Shown here: piece after piece, positions 1 through 6,258 of the stretch
Layout: each line of letters opens with the position of its first letter
How positions within the stretch are numbered: position 1 is the first letter of the stretch
Assembly: GCA_028293405.1 (NCBI GenBank)
Contig: JAQGOW010000034.1
Location: 1-9,874 of the forward strand
DNA length: 9,874 nt
Reading direction: 5' to 3'
Source: Verrucomicrobiales bacterium
Lineage (GTDB): Bacteria; Verrucomicrobiota; Verrucomicrobiia; Limisphaerales; Palsa-1400
The notes under the pieces: model-generated
Told to the model about the DNA's origin: nothing
What the model saw: only the letters and a program-made list of their open reading frames with translations
Databases searched by the model: none
Program-made: the position numbers and the translations under genes

Positions 1-461
1 CTGGCAATGTCCAACGCCTCTTTCGAAAAATCCAACGCATGCACCTCTGCGGTGGGAACCTTCGCTGCGAGCGCAATTGCCAGACATGCGCTGCCGGTGC
101 CGAAATCCAGCGCCGTCGCCGGTTGCGCGACGCTCGATAGAAATTGCCAACCTCGTTCCGCCAACATTTCCGTTTCCGGCCGAGGAATCAGCACCGAAGG
201 CGTCACGTTCAGTTCCCAGTCGCAAAACGAAACAGTGCCAATAATATATTGCAGCGGTTCGCGATTGCCGCGCCGCAGGACCATTTCGCGCAAGGTGGTG
301 ACCTCGGTTTCGCTCAGAACGCGCTCGAAATTCAGATAAATCTGCATGCGCGGCATCTTGAGCACGTGCGAGATGAGAAGTTCGACCTGTAAGCGCGGTG
401 AAGAAACCTCTTTTTTCGTGAGGAAATCGGCGCTGCGTTGAATCACTTCCAGGATTGTCAC
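1..461 (-). CDS. prmC: Peptide chain release factor N5-glutamine methyltransferase, N-terminal part (runs off left edge)
   Basis: PrmC (HemK) transfers a methyl group from S-adenosylmethionine to the Gln of the GGQ motif of release factors RF1 and RF2 in the cytoplasm. The 153 visible codons give a PrmC N-terminal helical domain followed by the start of the Rossmann-like methyltransferase fold. Seen: REPLQYIIG at about residues 67-75, LIPRPETE at 91-98, and the SAM-binding loop LDFGTGSACLAIA at about 118-130. The catalytic NPPY motif lies beyond the window; full-length PrmC is usually about 280-290 residues. The start is a GTG at 459-461 (MTILEVIQRSADFL...), chosen because family similarity begins there; no ATG lies close upstream and no clear Shine-Dalgarno is seen. 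Oddity: the SAM loop reads GTGSA where GTGSG is usual. It is divergent from the gene at 656 and not obviously linked to the secretion cluster. The identification is confident; the exact start is less so. Confidence 0.93.
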   Translation of the reverse strand, partial: MTILEVIQRSADFLTKKEVSSPRLQVELLISHVLKMPRMQIYLNFERVLSETEVTTLREMVLRRGNREPLQYIIGTVSFCDWELNVTPSVLIPRPETEMLAERGWQFLSSVAQPATALDFGTGSACLAIALAAKVPTAEVHALDFSKEALDIA

Positions 462-521
462 CGGGCAGACGATAGGAGGGACGACGCGATGTGTGCAACG
501 TCAAAGGTGCGGGGTCGAAAG

Positions 522-576
522 CTCCAAACACCGAGATCCAAGCTCCAGAAAAAATTCAAACACCAAACACCAAAAC
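522..576. repeat. Degenerate 7-bp-periodic sequence in the prmC divergent spacer
   Basis: From 522 the sequence reads in 7-base steps: CTCCAAA, CACCGAG, ATCCAAG, CTCCAGA, AAAAATT, CAAACAC, CAAACAC, CAAAAC. TCCA recurs at the same heptad position in three of the first four units, AAGCTCCA recurs exactly 21 bases apart (519 and 540), and CAAACAC is an exact tandem pair (557-570). It lies in the 194-base spacer between the divergent starts of prmC and the gene at 656. Nothing convincing as a promoter was seen in this spacer. Function unknown. Confidence 0.6.
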
Positions 577-655
577 TGCGCTCGACTTGGAACTTTTGAT
601 TCAACCGTGGCGAAAAAATTTGTCTTAACCGCCAGAATTCGACATCCTATGGCCG

Positions 656-1069
656 ATGTCCAAACCGACCATGGGTCGCGGCCTCGGTTCCCTGATGGCC
701 GACAGCAAACCCCAGAGCGAAAGTCAAACAACCAACGGCAAACCTGAAATCGCCGCCGGTGTGCGCACACTGATGCAAGGTGCCGCGCCGAAGGATGCGC
801 CGACCACGGTCAATTCCGCCGCGCCAAGATTCATGCCCACGTCAGCTCCGAAGACATCGCCTCCTCAAGTCACCCATCAAAAGGGCCCAGCTATTCCGCG
901 TTCGTATTTTCTTTTAGTGGACGCCTTGCTGATCGCTTTGGCAATTTACCTTGCATACACCAGTCCCAAACCGATGCCGACCTCGCGCATGATTGCCGCC
1001 ATTGTGGTGGTTGTTTTTGCAGCGGGTTGCGGGCTTTGTGCGTTGATGGCTGGCACTGAAAAGGAATAG
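656..1069 (+). CDS. Small two-helix membrane protein with a ParB-like N-terminal peptide, function unknown
   Basis: The gene encodes 137 residues. The N-terminus MSKPTMGRGLGSLMADSK resembles the conserved start of ParB chromosome-partition proteins (GLGRGLxALL type), the peptide that contacts and stimulates the ParA ATPase. No ParB/Srx nuclease-like domain or DNA-binding HTH follows. Residues about 17-80 are polar, Pro/Ala/Ser-rich and look disordered, with a second short motif GVRTLMQG at 35-42. Two hydrophobic segments follow, about 84-101 (FLLVDALLIALAIYLAY) and 112-133 (IAAIVVVVFAAGCGLCALM), joined by a short Pro-rich loop, so the protein probably sits in the inner membrane as a hairpin with the N-terminus in the cytoplasm. 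The start at ATG 656 is chosen because it places the GRGLGSLM peptide at the very end, as in ParB; no Shine-Dalgarno is visible. I do not recognise a named family. Linking it to ParA/MinD-type ATPases is inference from the motif only. Confidence 0.72.
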   Translation: MSKPTMGRGLGSLMADSKPQSESQTTNGKPEIAAGVRTLMQGAAPKDAPTTVNSAAPRFMPTSAPKTSPPQVTHQKGPAIPRSYFLLVDALLIALAIYLAYTSPKPMPTSRMIAAIVVVVFAAGCGLCALMAGTEKE

Positions 1070-1129
1070 GTCCACGTTCATTCCGCCTCTTGTGCTGTGC
1101 AAGTGTTGCGCAGCGATTGCCTTAACTTT

Positions 1130-1144
1130 GCGCAACTGTTGCGC
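1130..1144. promoter_or_regulatory. Odd-centred palindrome GCGCAAC-T-GTTGCGC, possible operator
   Basis: A perfect 7-bp inverted repeat around a single central T lies in the 216-base spacer between the genes ending at 1069 and starting at 1286. A further copy of the half-site GTTGCGC sits at 1105-1111, 33 bases before the right half-site, about three DNA turns. A dimeric repressor or activator site is plausible. As a stem-loop it would have a 5-bp stem and 5-base loop with no T-run after it, so a terminator is unlikely. The rest of the spacer shows no convincing promoter, RNA gene or terminator. Confidence 0.3.
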
Positions 1145-1274
1145 GAGCACATCGCTAAATCGTTGTGAATAGGCCATTTCACCCCTTGGCACATTAAATG
1201 CCTACCATTGTCTCGCCTGTGCGGACGCCCCGAACAACTCGGGTCACTTCGACGGCTGAGACACACAACAAGTT

Positions 1275-1278
1275 GGAG
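1275..1278 (+). promoter_or_regulatory. Ribosome binding site for the exported protein at 1286
   Basis: GGAG at 1275-1278 lies 7 bases before ATG 1286. It supports that start over the in-frame upstream ATG at 1208, which would place 26 extra residues before a clear signal peptide. Confidence 0.6.
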
Positions 1279-1285
1279 ATTAATT

Positions 1286-1837
1286 ATGAAATTGAATCAG
1301 ATGTTAGCAATCGCAGGCCTGGGCGCGCTGATGCTCGTTGGCAGCACCACTGTCATGGCGCAAGGTCGCGGTGGATTCGACCCTGCTCAAATGCGTGAAC
1401 GCATGATCACCCGCTTGCGCGAGCAAATGGATGTCAAAGACGATGCCGAATGGAAGGCGATCGAAGGTCAAATCAGTAAAGTGATGGATGCTCGTCGCGA
1501 CACGATGGCCAGCGAATTTGGCGGTTTTGGCGGCGGATCCCGTGGACCGCGTCCCGGTAGCACTGACGCGAACTCAAGCTCGACTTCGAGCTCCAGCGAT
1601 CAAGGTTCGTCACGCCGTCGCAGCAGTTTCTTTGGTGAACCAGCACCGGAAACTGAAGCCCTCCGCAAAGCTGTTGATGACAAAGCCTCCAGCGATGAAA
1701 TCCAGGCGAAGCTGAGTGCGATGCGCAAAGCAAATAAAGCCAAGCAACAGAAGCTCGAAAAAGCACAAGCCGACCTCAAGGCCATCCTGAGCCCGCGCCA
1801 GGAAGCTGTGGCGGTGTTGAATGGTTTGCTGAAGTAA
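1286..1837 (+). CDS. Exported helical protein with Gly/Ser/Arg-rich linker, function unknown
   Basis: The gene encodes 183 residues. A Sec signal peptide is clear: MKLNQML, a hydrophobic core at about residues 8-19 (AIAGLGALMLVG), and likely cleavage near A25-Q26. The mature protein has two helical, charged segments: about 34-77 (QMRERMITRLREQMDV... and a DAEWKAI segment) and about 121-183 (ALRKAV...LKAILSPRQEAVAVLNGLL). They flank a low-complexity linker at about 79-114 rich in Gly, Ser and Arg. The ending LSPRQEAV recalls the LTxxQ motif of Spy/CpxP-like periplasmic helical proteins, but the match is weak and I do not assign it to that family. It lies 68 bases before gspE on the same strand with no recognisable terminator between, so co-transcription with the secretion genes is possible. 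Being exported, it could be a periplasmic factor or a secreted protein; which one is not shown by the sequence. Confidence 0.82.
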   Translation: MKLNQMLAIAGLGALMLVGSTTVMAQGRGGFDPAQMRERMITRLREQMDVKDDAEWKAIEGQISKVMDARRDTMASEFGGFGGGSRGPRPGSTDANSSSTSSSSDQGSSRRRSSFFGEPAPETEALRKAVDDKASSDEIQAKLSAMRKANKAKQQKLEKAQADLKAILSPRQEAVAVLNGLLK

Positions 1838-1846
1838 TTAACGTTC

Positions 1847-1867
1847 GTAGTCAGTAGCCAGCAGTCG
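1847..1867. repeat. Three heptad-like units in the spacer before gspE
   Basis: GTAGTCA, GTAGCCA and GCAGTCG follow one another directly. They resemble the heptad pattern of the spacer near 522-576 in period but not in sequence. The left arm of the stem-loop at 1849-1888 falls within these units. Confidence 0.45.
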
Positions 1868-1888
1868 TCCGATTGTTGGCTACAGACT
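1849..1888 (+). other. Imperfect 12-bp stem-loop upstream of gspE
   Basis: AGTCAGTAGCCA (1849-1860) pairs with TGGCTACAGACT (1877-1888) with one mismatch around a 16-base loop. No T-run follows, so it is not a standard intrinsic terminator. It ends 17 bases before the gspE ATG at 1906 and so falls in the untranslated leader if transcription enters from upstream. It could act as an RNA processing or stability element, or as a degenerate repeat with no role; the sequence does not decide. Confidence 0.4.
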
Positions 1889-1905
1889 GCGAACCGCAGA
1901 TCATC

Positions 1906-3630
1906 ATGACCCAGCCTCAAACTCAGGATAGCAAACAGTTGCTCGACGCGATGTTAAAGCGCAAGCAACTCTCGGTGCTTGATGCCGGCGCGTGGGAAAA
2001 ATACGCGCGCTCTGGCTCCAAGCCCCTGGATTCAACCGAAGAAAATGTCCTGCGTTGGTTGGCTAAAGAATACGATTTGTCCTTCACTACGCTCGACGAT
2101 CTCGAGCCTGACAAGGAATTGCTCTCGCTCTTTCCTGCGCGCGTTTTGTTGAAGGAAGAATTGCTTCCGCTTGCGCGCGTCAACGGCACGGTCGAAGTTG
2201 CGACGAGTCGGTTGTTCGCCACGCAAGGGCTTGATGCCTTGCGCAGCCTGACCGGTTTGAAGATTCGTCCAGTGCTCGCACCCGGCGAAGCGATTCTGCG
2301 CGAAATGAAAAAGCGCCTCGGCGTCGGCGCGGATACGATTGATACCTTGGGCGACGAAGCAGGGTTGCAAGTTGTCGACGATTCGCGTGAGGACGATGGC
2401 AGCCTCGATGGCGGCGAAGACGATGCGTCGATTGTTCGATTTGTAAACCAGGTGCTTCAGGACGCGATCGAATTGCGCGCTTCAGATATTCATTTGGAAC
2501 CGTTCGAAGACGAACTGCGCATTCGCTATCGTATCGATGGTGTGCTCCAGGAAGTTCCGGTTCCACCACAGATTGAACGGTTTCGACCGGCGATTGTGTC
2601 GCGCGTTAAAATTTTGAGCCACCTTAACATTGCGGAAAAGCGTTTGCCGCAGGACGGACGTATCAAAATCCGCGTGCAAGATAATGAGGTGGATATCCGT
2701 GTGTCGGTGATTCCGATGTTGCACGGGGAAGCCGTCGTCATGCGTTTGCTCCGTCAGAGGGCGACTTTGCTCGGCATGGAACAACTCGGTCTTGATCCTC
2801 GCGAGTTGGCATCGTTCCGCCGCGTTCTCAATTTGCCGCACGGCATCATTCTCGTGACCGGCCCGACCGGCAGCGGTAAGACTTCGACGCTCTACACTGC
2901 GCTCAATGAAATCAACGACAACGAACGCAAGATCATTACGATCGAAGACCCGATCGAATATCAACTGAGAGGCATCAATCAGATTCAGGTCTCCGAAAAA
3001 TCCGGGCTGACTTTTGCGAAAGGGTTGCGCTCGATTTTGCGTCACGATCCTGACGTCATTCTGATCGGCGAAATTCGTGACCAGGAAACTGCGCAAATTG
3101 CGGTGCAAGCTTCGCTCACGGGTCACTTGGTTTTTTCGACGTTGCACACGAATGACGCGCCTGGCGCGTTGACGCGTTTGGTTGATATGGGTGTTGAACC
3201 GTATCTCGTCGCATCATCACTCGAAGCGGTGCTCGCCCAACGTCTCGTGCGCGTGCTTTGTCAGCATTGCAGACAGGAAGACACTTCCCCGGCGGCAACG
3301 AGCTTCAAAGCGCAAGTCGGTATTCCGCTCAACGCGCCAATTTTCGCGGCAGTGGGATGTCGCGAATGCCGGCAGACCGGTTATTTCGGTCGACGCGCGG
3401 TGTTCGAATGGATGGATACAAGTGCCGAAATTCGTCAGCTCATTTTGAAGCACGCGTCGTCGGATCAATTGCGTGACGCTGCGCGACGTAACGGCATGCG
3501 CGCTCTTTCGGAAGATGGATGGCGTTTGGTTCGTAATGGCGTCACGACCGCGGAAGAAGTTTTGCGCGTGACAAAAGATCAATCGGTTGGCGATGGGATT
3601 GAAAAATCGGCCTCAGCGCCGGTCGCGTAA
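1906..3630 (+). CDS. gspE: Type II secretion ATPase GspE
   Basis: GspE is the cytoplasmic hexameric ATPase that powers pseudopilus assembly through GspF and GspL. The 574 residues show an N-terminal GspE-N domain (about 10-140) followed by an acidic linker (about 155-173). The ATPase core has Walker A GPTGSGKT at 319-326, an Asp box around ITIEDPIEY (344-352), Walker B DVILIGEIRD at 383-392 and a His box TGHLVFSTLHTND at 405-417. A C-terminal zinc-binding tetracysteine element is intact: C452/C455 (CQHC) and C485/C488 (CREC). The ATG at 1906 (MTQPQTQDSK...) is preferred over an in-frame TTG at 1873, which lies within the stem-loop; no Shine-Dalgarno is visible at either. GspF starts 3 bases after the stop. 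The T4P ATPase PilB is the closest alternative, but the following gspF-M genes decide for GspE. Length is somewhat above the usual 500 because of the N-terminal domain and linker. Confidence 0.96.
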   Translation: MTQPQTQDSKQLLDAMLKRKQLSVLDAGAWEKYARSGSKPLDSTEENVLRWLAKEYDLSFTTLDDLEPDKELLSLFPARVLLKEELLPLARVNGTVEVATSRLFATQGLDALRSLTGLKIRPVLAPGEAILREMKKRLGVGADTIDTLGDEAGLQVVDDSREDDGSLDGGEDDASIVRFVNQVLQDAIELRASDIHLEPFEDELRIRYRIDGVLQEVPVPPQIERFRPAIVSRVKILSHLNIAEKRLPQDGRIKIRVQDNEVDIRVSVIPMLHGEAVVMRLLRQRATLLGMEQLGLDPRELASFRRVLNLPHGIILVTGPTGSGKTSTLYTALNEINDNERKIITIEDPIEYQLRGINQIQVSEKSGLTFAKGLRSILRHDPDVILIGEIRDQETAQIAVQASLTGHLVFSTLHTNDAPGALTRLVDMGVEPYLVASSLEAVLAQRLVRVLCQHCRQEDTSPAATSFKAQVGIPLNAPIFAAVGCRECRQTGYFGRRAVFEWMDTSAEIRQLILKHASSDQLRDAARRNGMRALSEDGWRLVRNGVTTAEEVLRVTKDQSVGDGIEKSASAPVA

Positions 3631-3633
3631 ACC

Positions 3634-4917
3634 ATGCCGACCTTCCAATATAGAGCGCTGCAAAGCGACGGCACGATTGCCACAGGCGAACTTGACGCCG
3701 GCGGTCGGCAGGAAGCTTTTCGGCAGATGGAAGGGCGCGGTTTGCGTCCGATCAGTCTTGCCGAACGTGCTGGTAACGCGAAGGCGAAGGCGAATGGCAA
3801 AGCGGCATCGACGAAAACGATCGAAGAGCCGGTCGCTGACACCTCGAAAATTCCAAAGTTGTCGTTTGGTGGCGGGAACAAGATTTCGGCGCGCATTCTT
3901 GAAAATTTCACGCGCCTTCTCTCGAGCTTGCTGGCGGCGGGCGTGCCGCTGAGTCGCGCATTAGTGATTTTGCGCAAGGAAGCCTCGACACCGCTCGCTT
4001 CGCAAAAATGGAAAGAGGTTCACGAATTGGTCATCGACGGTATGTCGCTCGCCGATGCGATGGCGCGTTCGCCTGACGTGTTTCCGCGAGTTTACGTGGC
4101 GATGGTGCAGGCTGGTGAAACCGGCGGGTTTTTGGATTTGGTGCTCGCGCAGATTGCTGATTTCCAATCACGCGACAAGGAATTGCGCGGCAAAGTGCTC
4201 GCGGCGCTGACTTACCCGATCATTCTCGTTATCCTTTCCATTGTCGTCATCATCGTCCTGCTCGTTGTTTTCATTCCGAATTTCATGCCGGTGTTCACGA
4301 GTTTTGGCGGTGAATTGCCGTTGCTCACAAAAATCATTTTGGCAGTCAGCAACGCGGTGCGGCACTACGGATTGTTTGTCGCGGTGGGCCTTGCGATGGC
4401 GGTGCTGCTTATTCGCAATTGGTTTGTTTCAGAAAAAGGGCGGCGCACGTGGGAAACTATTATTTTGCGCGCGCCGGTGATTGGAAAGCTTTCCGCACAA
4501 TTCGCCATGGCTCGTTTTTGCCGGATGCTCGGGACGTTGCTGGCAGCGGGTGTGCCGCTGGTGCAGTCGTTGAACGTCGCGCGCAAATCGATCGGCAACC
4601 AGGTTCTCGTCGACGCCGTTTCAAACGCGATCGAACGCGTCAAGGAAGGTTCGCAACTGGGCCAGAGTTTGAGCGATTGCCGCGATTTATTTCCCGGCTC
4701 GGCGCTCGAGATGATTTCGGTCGCGGAAGAGAGCGGCAAACTCGACCAGGAATTGGTGCGGCTTGCCAACGTCACCGAGTCTGATTTGGATCGGAATATG
4801 AAAACGGCGGTGTCGCTCGTTGAGCCGATGCTGTTGTTTGCCGTCGCAGCTTTGGTCGGGACCATCGTCATCGGCATGGTCGTCCCGATTTTCTCACTTC
4901 AACAATACATCAAATGA
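3634..4917 (+). CDS. gspF: Type II secretion inner-membrane platform protein GspF
   Basis: GspF is the polytopic inner-membrane protein that couples the GspE ATPase to pseudopilin extraction and assembly. Its 427 residues begin MPTFQYRALQSDGTIATGEL, the typical GspF/PilC opening. Two T2SSF helical domains follow, about 90-213 and 290-415. Their internal duplication is visible as FTRLLSSLLAAGVPL (92-106) and FCRMLGTLLAAGVPL (295-309). Membrane segments are at about 192-214, 243-261 and 396-419. Between the N-terminal part and the first domain is a Lys/Ala-rich linker (about 45-75) likely to be flexible. The start lies 3 bases after the gspE stop, and its TGA overlaps the gspG ATG (ATGA at 4914-4917), suggesting translational coupling. 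No Shine-Dalgarno is seen. Length fits the family (about 400). Confidence 0.96.
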   Translation: MPTFQYRALQSDGTIATGELDAGGRQEAFRQMEGRGLRPISLAERAGNAKAKANGKAASTKTIEEPVADTSKIPKLSFGGGNKISARILENFTRLLSSLLAAGVPLSRALVILRKEASTPLASQKWKEVHELVIDGMSLADAMARSPDVFPRVYVAMVQAGETGGFLDLVLAQIADFQSRDKELRGKVLAALTYPIILVILSIVVIIVLLVVFIPNFMPVFTSFGGELPLLTKIILAVSNAVRHYGLFVAVGLAMAVLLIRNWFVSEKGRRTWETIILRAPVIGKLSAQFAMARFCRMLGTLLAAGVPLVQSLNVARKSIGNQVLVDAVSNAIERVKEGSQLGQSLSDCRDLFPGSALEMISVAEESGKLDQELVRLANVTESDLDRNMKTAVSLVEPMLLFAVAALVGTIVIGMVVPIFSLQQYIK

Positions 4918-5345
4918 AAATACACAACCTCACATCAAAAAAACGCGGGTTCACGCTTATTGAACTGATGCTGGTGCTCGTTATCTTGAGCATCCTGGCG
5001 GCTATTGTAGTCCCAAAATTTTCCGGGCGCACCGAACAGGCGCGGCAAACGGCGGCGCAGACCCAGCTCTCGAGCTTCGGCACGGCGCTTGATGCGTTTG
5101 AAGTAGATAATGGTTTTTTTCCAAAAGGCCGAAGCGGTTTGCAGGATCTGGTCGTGCAATCGCGCGAGGCCCAAAACTGGAAGGGCCCTTACTTGAAAGA
5201 TATCCCGAACGATCCATGGCAGCACCCATACGTCTATGAATGTCCGGGCAAACACAATCCGACATCGTACGATTTGTATTCAGCGGGACCAGATGGTCGC
5301 GCTGGTACCGAAGATGACGTTACTAATTGGCAAAACAAGAAGTAG
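4914..5345 (+). CDS. gspG: Type II secretion major pseudopilin GspG
   Basis: GspG is the most abundant pseudopilin and forms the shaft of the periplasmic pseudopilus. Its 143 residues carry a basic leader (MKIHNLTSKKRG) and the prepilin cleavage site G12|F13 in RGFTLIELMLVLVILSILAA, with Glu at +5 (E17), followed by the hydrophobic assembly helix. The C-terminal part is typical of GspG: WKGPYL (89-94), DPWQHPYVY (100-108) and SAGPDGRAGTEDD (123-135). The last is the calcium-binding loop region known in GspG. This is the only pseudopilin in the window with the canonical Gly at -1. The start codon overlaps the gspF stop; the stop lies 3 bases before the TTG used for gspH. Confidence 0.97.
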   Translation: MKIHNLTSKKRGFTLIELMLVLVILSILAAIVVPKFSGRTEQARQTAAQTQLSSFGTALDAFEVDNGFFPKGRSGLQDLVVQSREAQNWKGPYLKDIPNDPWQHPYVYECPGKHNPTSYDLYSAGPDGRAGTEDDVTNWQNKK

Positions 5346-5348
5346 ACC

Positions 5349-5888
5349 TTGAAAACCGGAACTACAAAGATCATGAGCAGCAACGGCGCATTTACTTTCA
5401 TCGAGTTGATTCTCGTGATGGTGTTGCTCGCTGCTGTGCTCAGCCTTGTGTTCCCGTCTCTGAAAGGTTTCTTTCGCGCGCGCAATTTGGATTCTGAGGC
5501 GCAACGGTTTTTGGCGGTGACGCGCCTTGGCCAAAGCCGCGCGGTGTCCGAAGGCGTGCCGATGATTCTGTGGATGGATCCGCAGGCGCGCAGCTATGGA
5601 TTGCAGGTGCAAGCGGGTTACGGCGCGAATGACACGAAGCTGAAACAGTTTACGCTCGATCCATCGCTGCAGATGCAGCCGGAGGTCACGGTGACGGGGG
5701 CGATGACGCAATCGAATCTTTGGACGCAGGCTCGCAAAGTGACCACACGTCCGGAAATTCGTTTTCTGCCCGATGGAAGCATTAGTGAGAGCAGTCCGGC
5801 TCGCGTTGTGATCAGGCAAGACAAGGACGACGCGTTGTGGATAACGGAAACAACAAATCATTTGCGCTATGAAATTCGCCATCAATAA
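5349..5888 (+). CDS. gspH: Type II secretion minor pseudopilin GspH-like
   Basis: GspH is a minor pseudopilin that links the pseudopilus tip to the GspG shaft. The sequence has a type III signal, SSNGA|FTFIELILVMVLLAAVL, with Glu at +5 if cleavage follows Ala14, then a helix leading to a beta-rich C-terminal domain as in GspH/FimT proteins. Two starts are possible. TTG 5349 gives 179 residues and a leader with two Lys (MKTGTTKIMSSNGA). ATG 5373 gives 171 residues and an uncharged leader of six. I use the TTG because prepilin leaders are normally basic and it lies 3 bases after the gspG stop; neither start has a good Shine-Dalgarno. The last 20 bases overlap the gspI start. The assignment as GspH rests on position after gspG and on overall form; GspH sequences diverge widely, so the letter is a good inference and not proof. 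Confidence 0.88.
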   Translation: MKTGTTKIMSSNGAFTFIELILVMVLLAAVLSLVFPSLKGFFRARNLDSEAQRFLAVTRLGQSRAVSEGVPMILWMDPQARSYGLQVQAGYGANDTKLKQFTLDPSLQMQPEVTVTGAMTQSNLWTQARKVTTRPEIRFLPDGSISESSPARVVIRQDKDDALWITETTNHLRYEIRHQ

Positions 5889-6258
5889 ACGTCCGAAAGC
5901 TGCGCGAGCCGCCTTCACGTTGATGGAGGTGCTGGCCGCGCTGTTGTTCATGGCGATCGTTATTCCGGTTGCGATTGAAGGCATTCGCATCGCAAGTCTT
6001 GCGGGTGAAGTGGGTCAACGCAAAAAAATTGCCGCACGCATCGGTCAAAGTGCGCTTGATGAAATGCGTTCGAACACGCAATCACAAAACGCCGTGTCGA
6101 GCGGCCAGGTGCAAGACGGCACGACGACTTTTCAATATACGGTTCGCACCGAGTCTTGGCCGGAAGACGCGATGCGTTTGGCGACGGTCGATGTCGCTTT
6201 CACCGTGCAGGGTAGAAAATACGACGTGCTGCTGAGCACTTTGCTCGCGCAACAATGA
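5869..6258 (+). CDS. gspI: Type II secretion minor pseudopilin GspI
   Basis: GspI is a minor pseudopilin that forms the pseudopilus tip with GspJ and GspK. Its 129 residues have a basic leader (MKFAINKRPKAARAA) and a cleavage motif A15|FTLMEVLAALLFMAIVIP with Glu at +5 (E20). The mature part is short and ends in a small beta-rich domain (FQYTVRTESW..., VDVAFTVQGRKYDVLLSTLL), typical of GspI length and form. Ala replaces Gly at -1. The ATG at 5869 overlaps the last 20 bases of gspH, and the stop overlaps the gspJ ATG (ATGA at 6255-6258), pointing to coupled translation. Confidence 0.92.
   Translation: MKFAINKRPKAARAAFTLMEVLAALLFMAIVIPVAIEGIRIASLAGEVGQRKKIAARIGQSALDEMRSNTQSQNAVSSGQVQDGTTTFQYTVRTESWPEDAMRLATVDVAFTVQGRKYDVLLSTLLAQQ

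Noticed and set aside
7..392. Two plus-strand open frames (7-339 and 144-392) opposite prmC
   Set aside because: The minus strand gives a clear PrmC sequence through the whole stretch, and the plus-strand translations look like antisense shadows with no domain.
1208..1285. Upstream ATG extension of the exported protein
   Set aside because: It would bury the signal peptide behind 26 residues, and the GGAG at 1275 points to ATG 1286.
1577..1592. Inverted repeat AGCTCGA-CT-TCGAGCT inside the exported protein
   Set aside because: It falls in the Ser-rich linker, where repeated Ser codons make such symmetry likely. The two-base gap does not allow a normal hairpin loop.
1849..1888. Stem-loop read as an intrinsic terminator
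   Set aside because: No T-run follows the stem on the plus strand, and the loop is 16 bases.
2482..3147. 221-codon minus-strand open frame inside gspE
   Set aside because: It lies opposite the conserved ATPase core of gspE, including Walker A and Walker B. Its composition is low in hydrophobic patterning and no family is recognisable.
1906..4917. Type IV pilus pilB/pilC pair
   Set aside because: The genes that follow are the full gspG-H-I-J-K-L-M series, including a GspK, which type IV pili lack.
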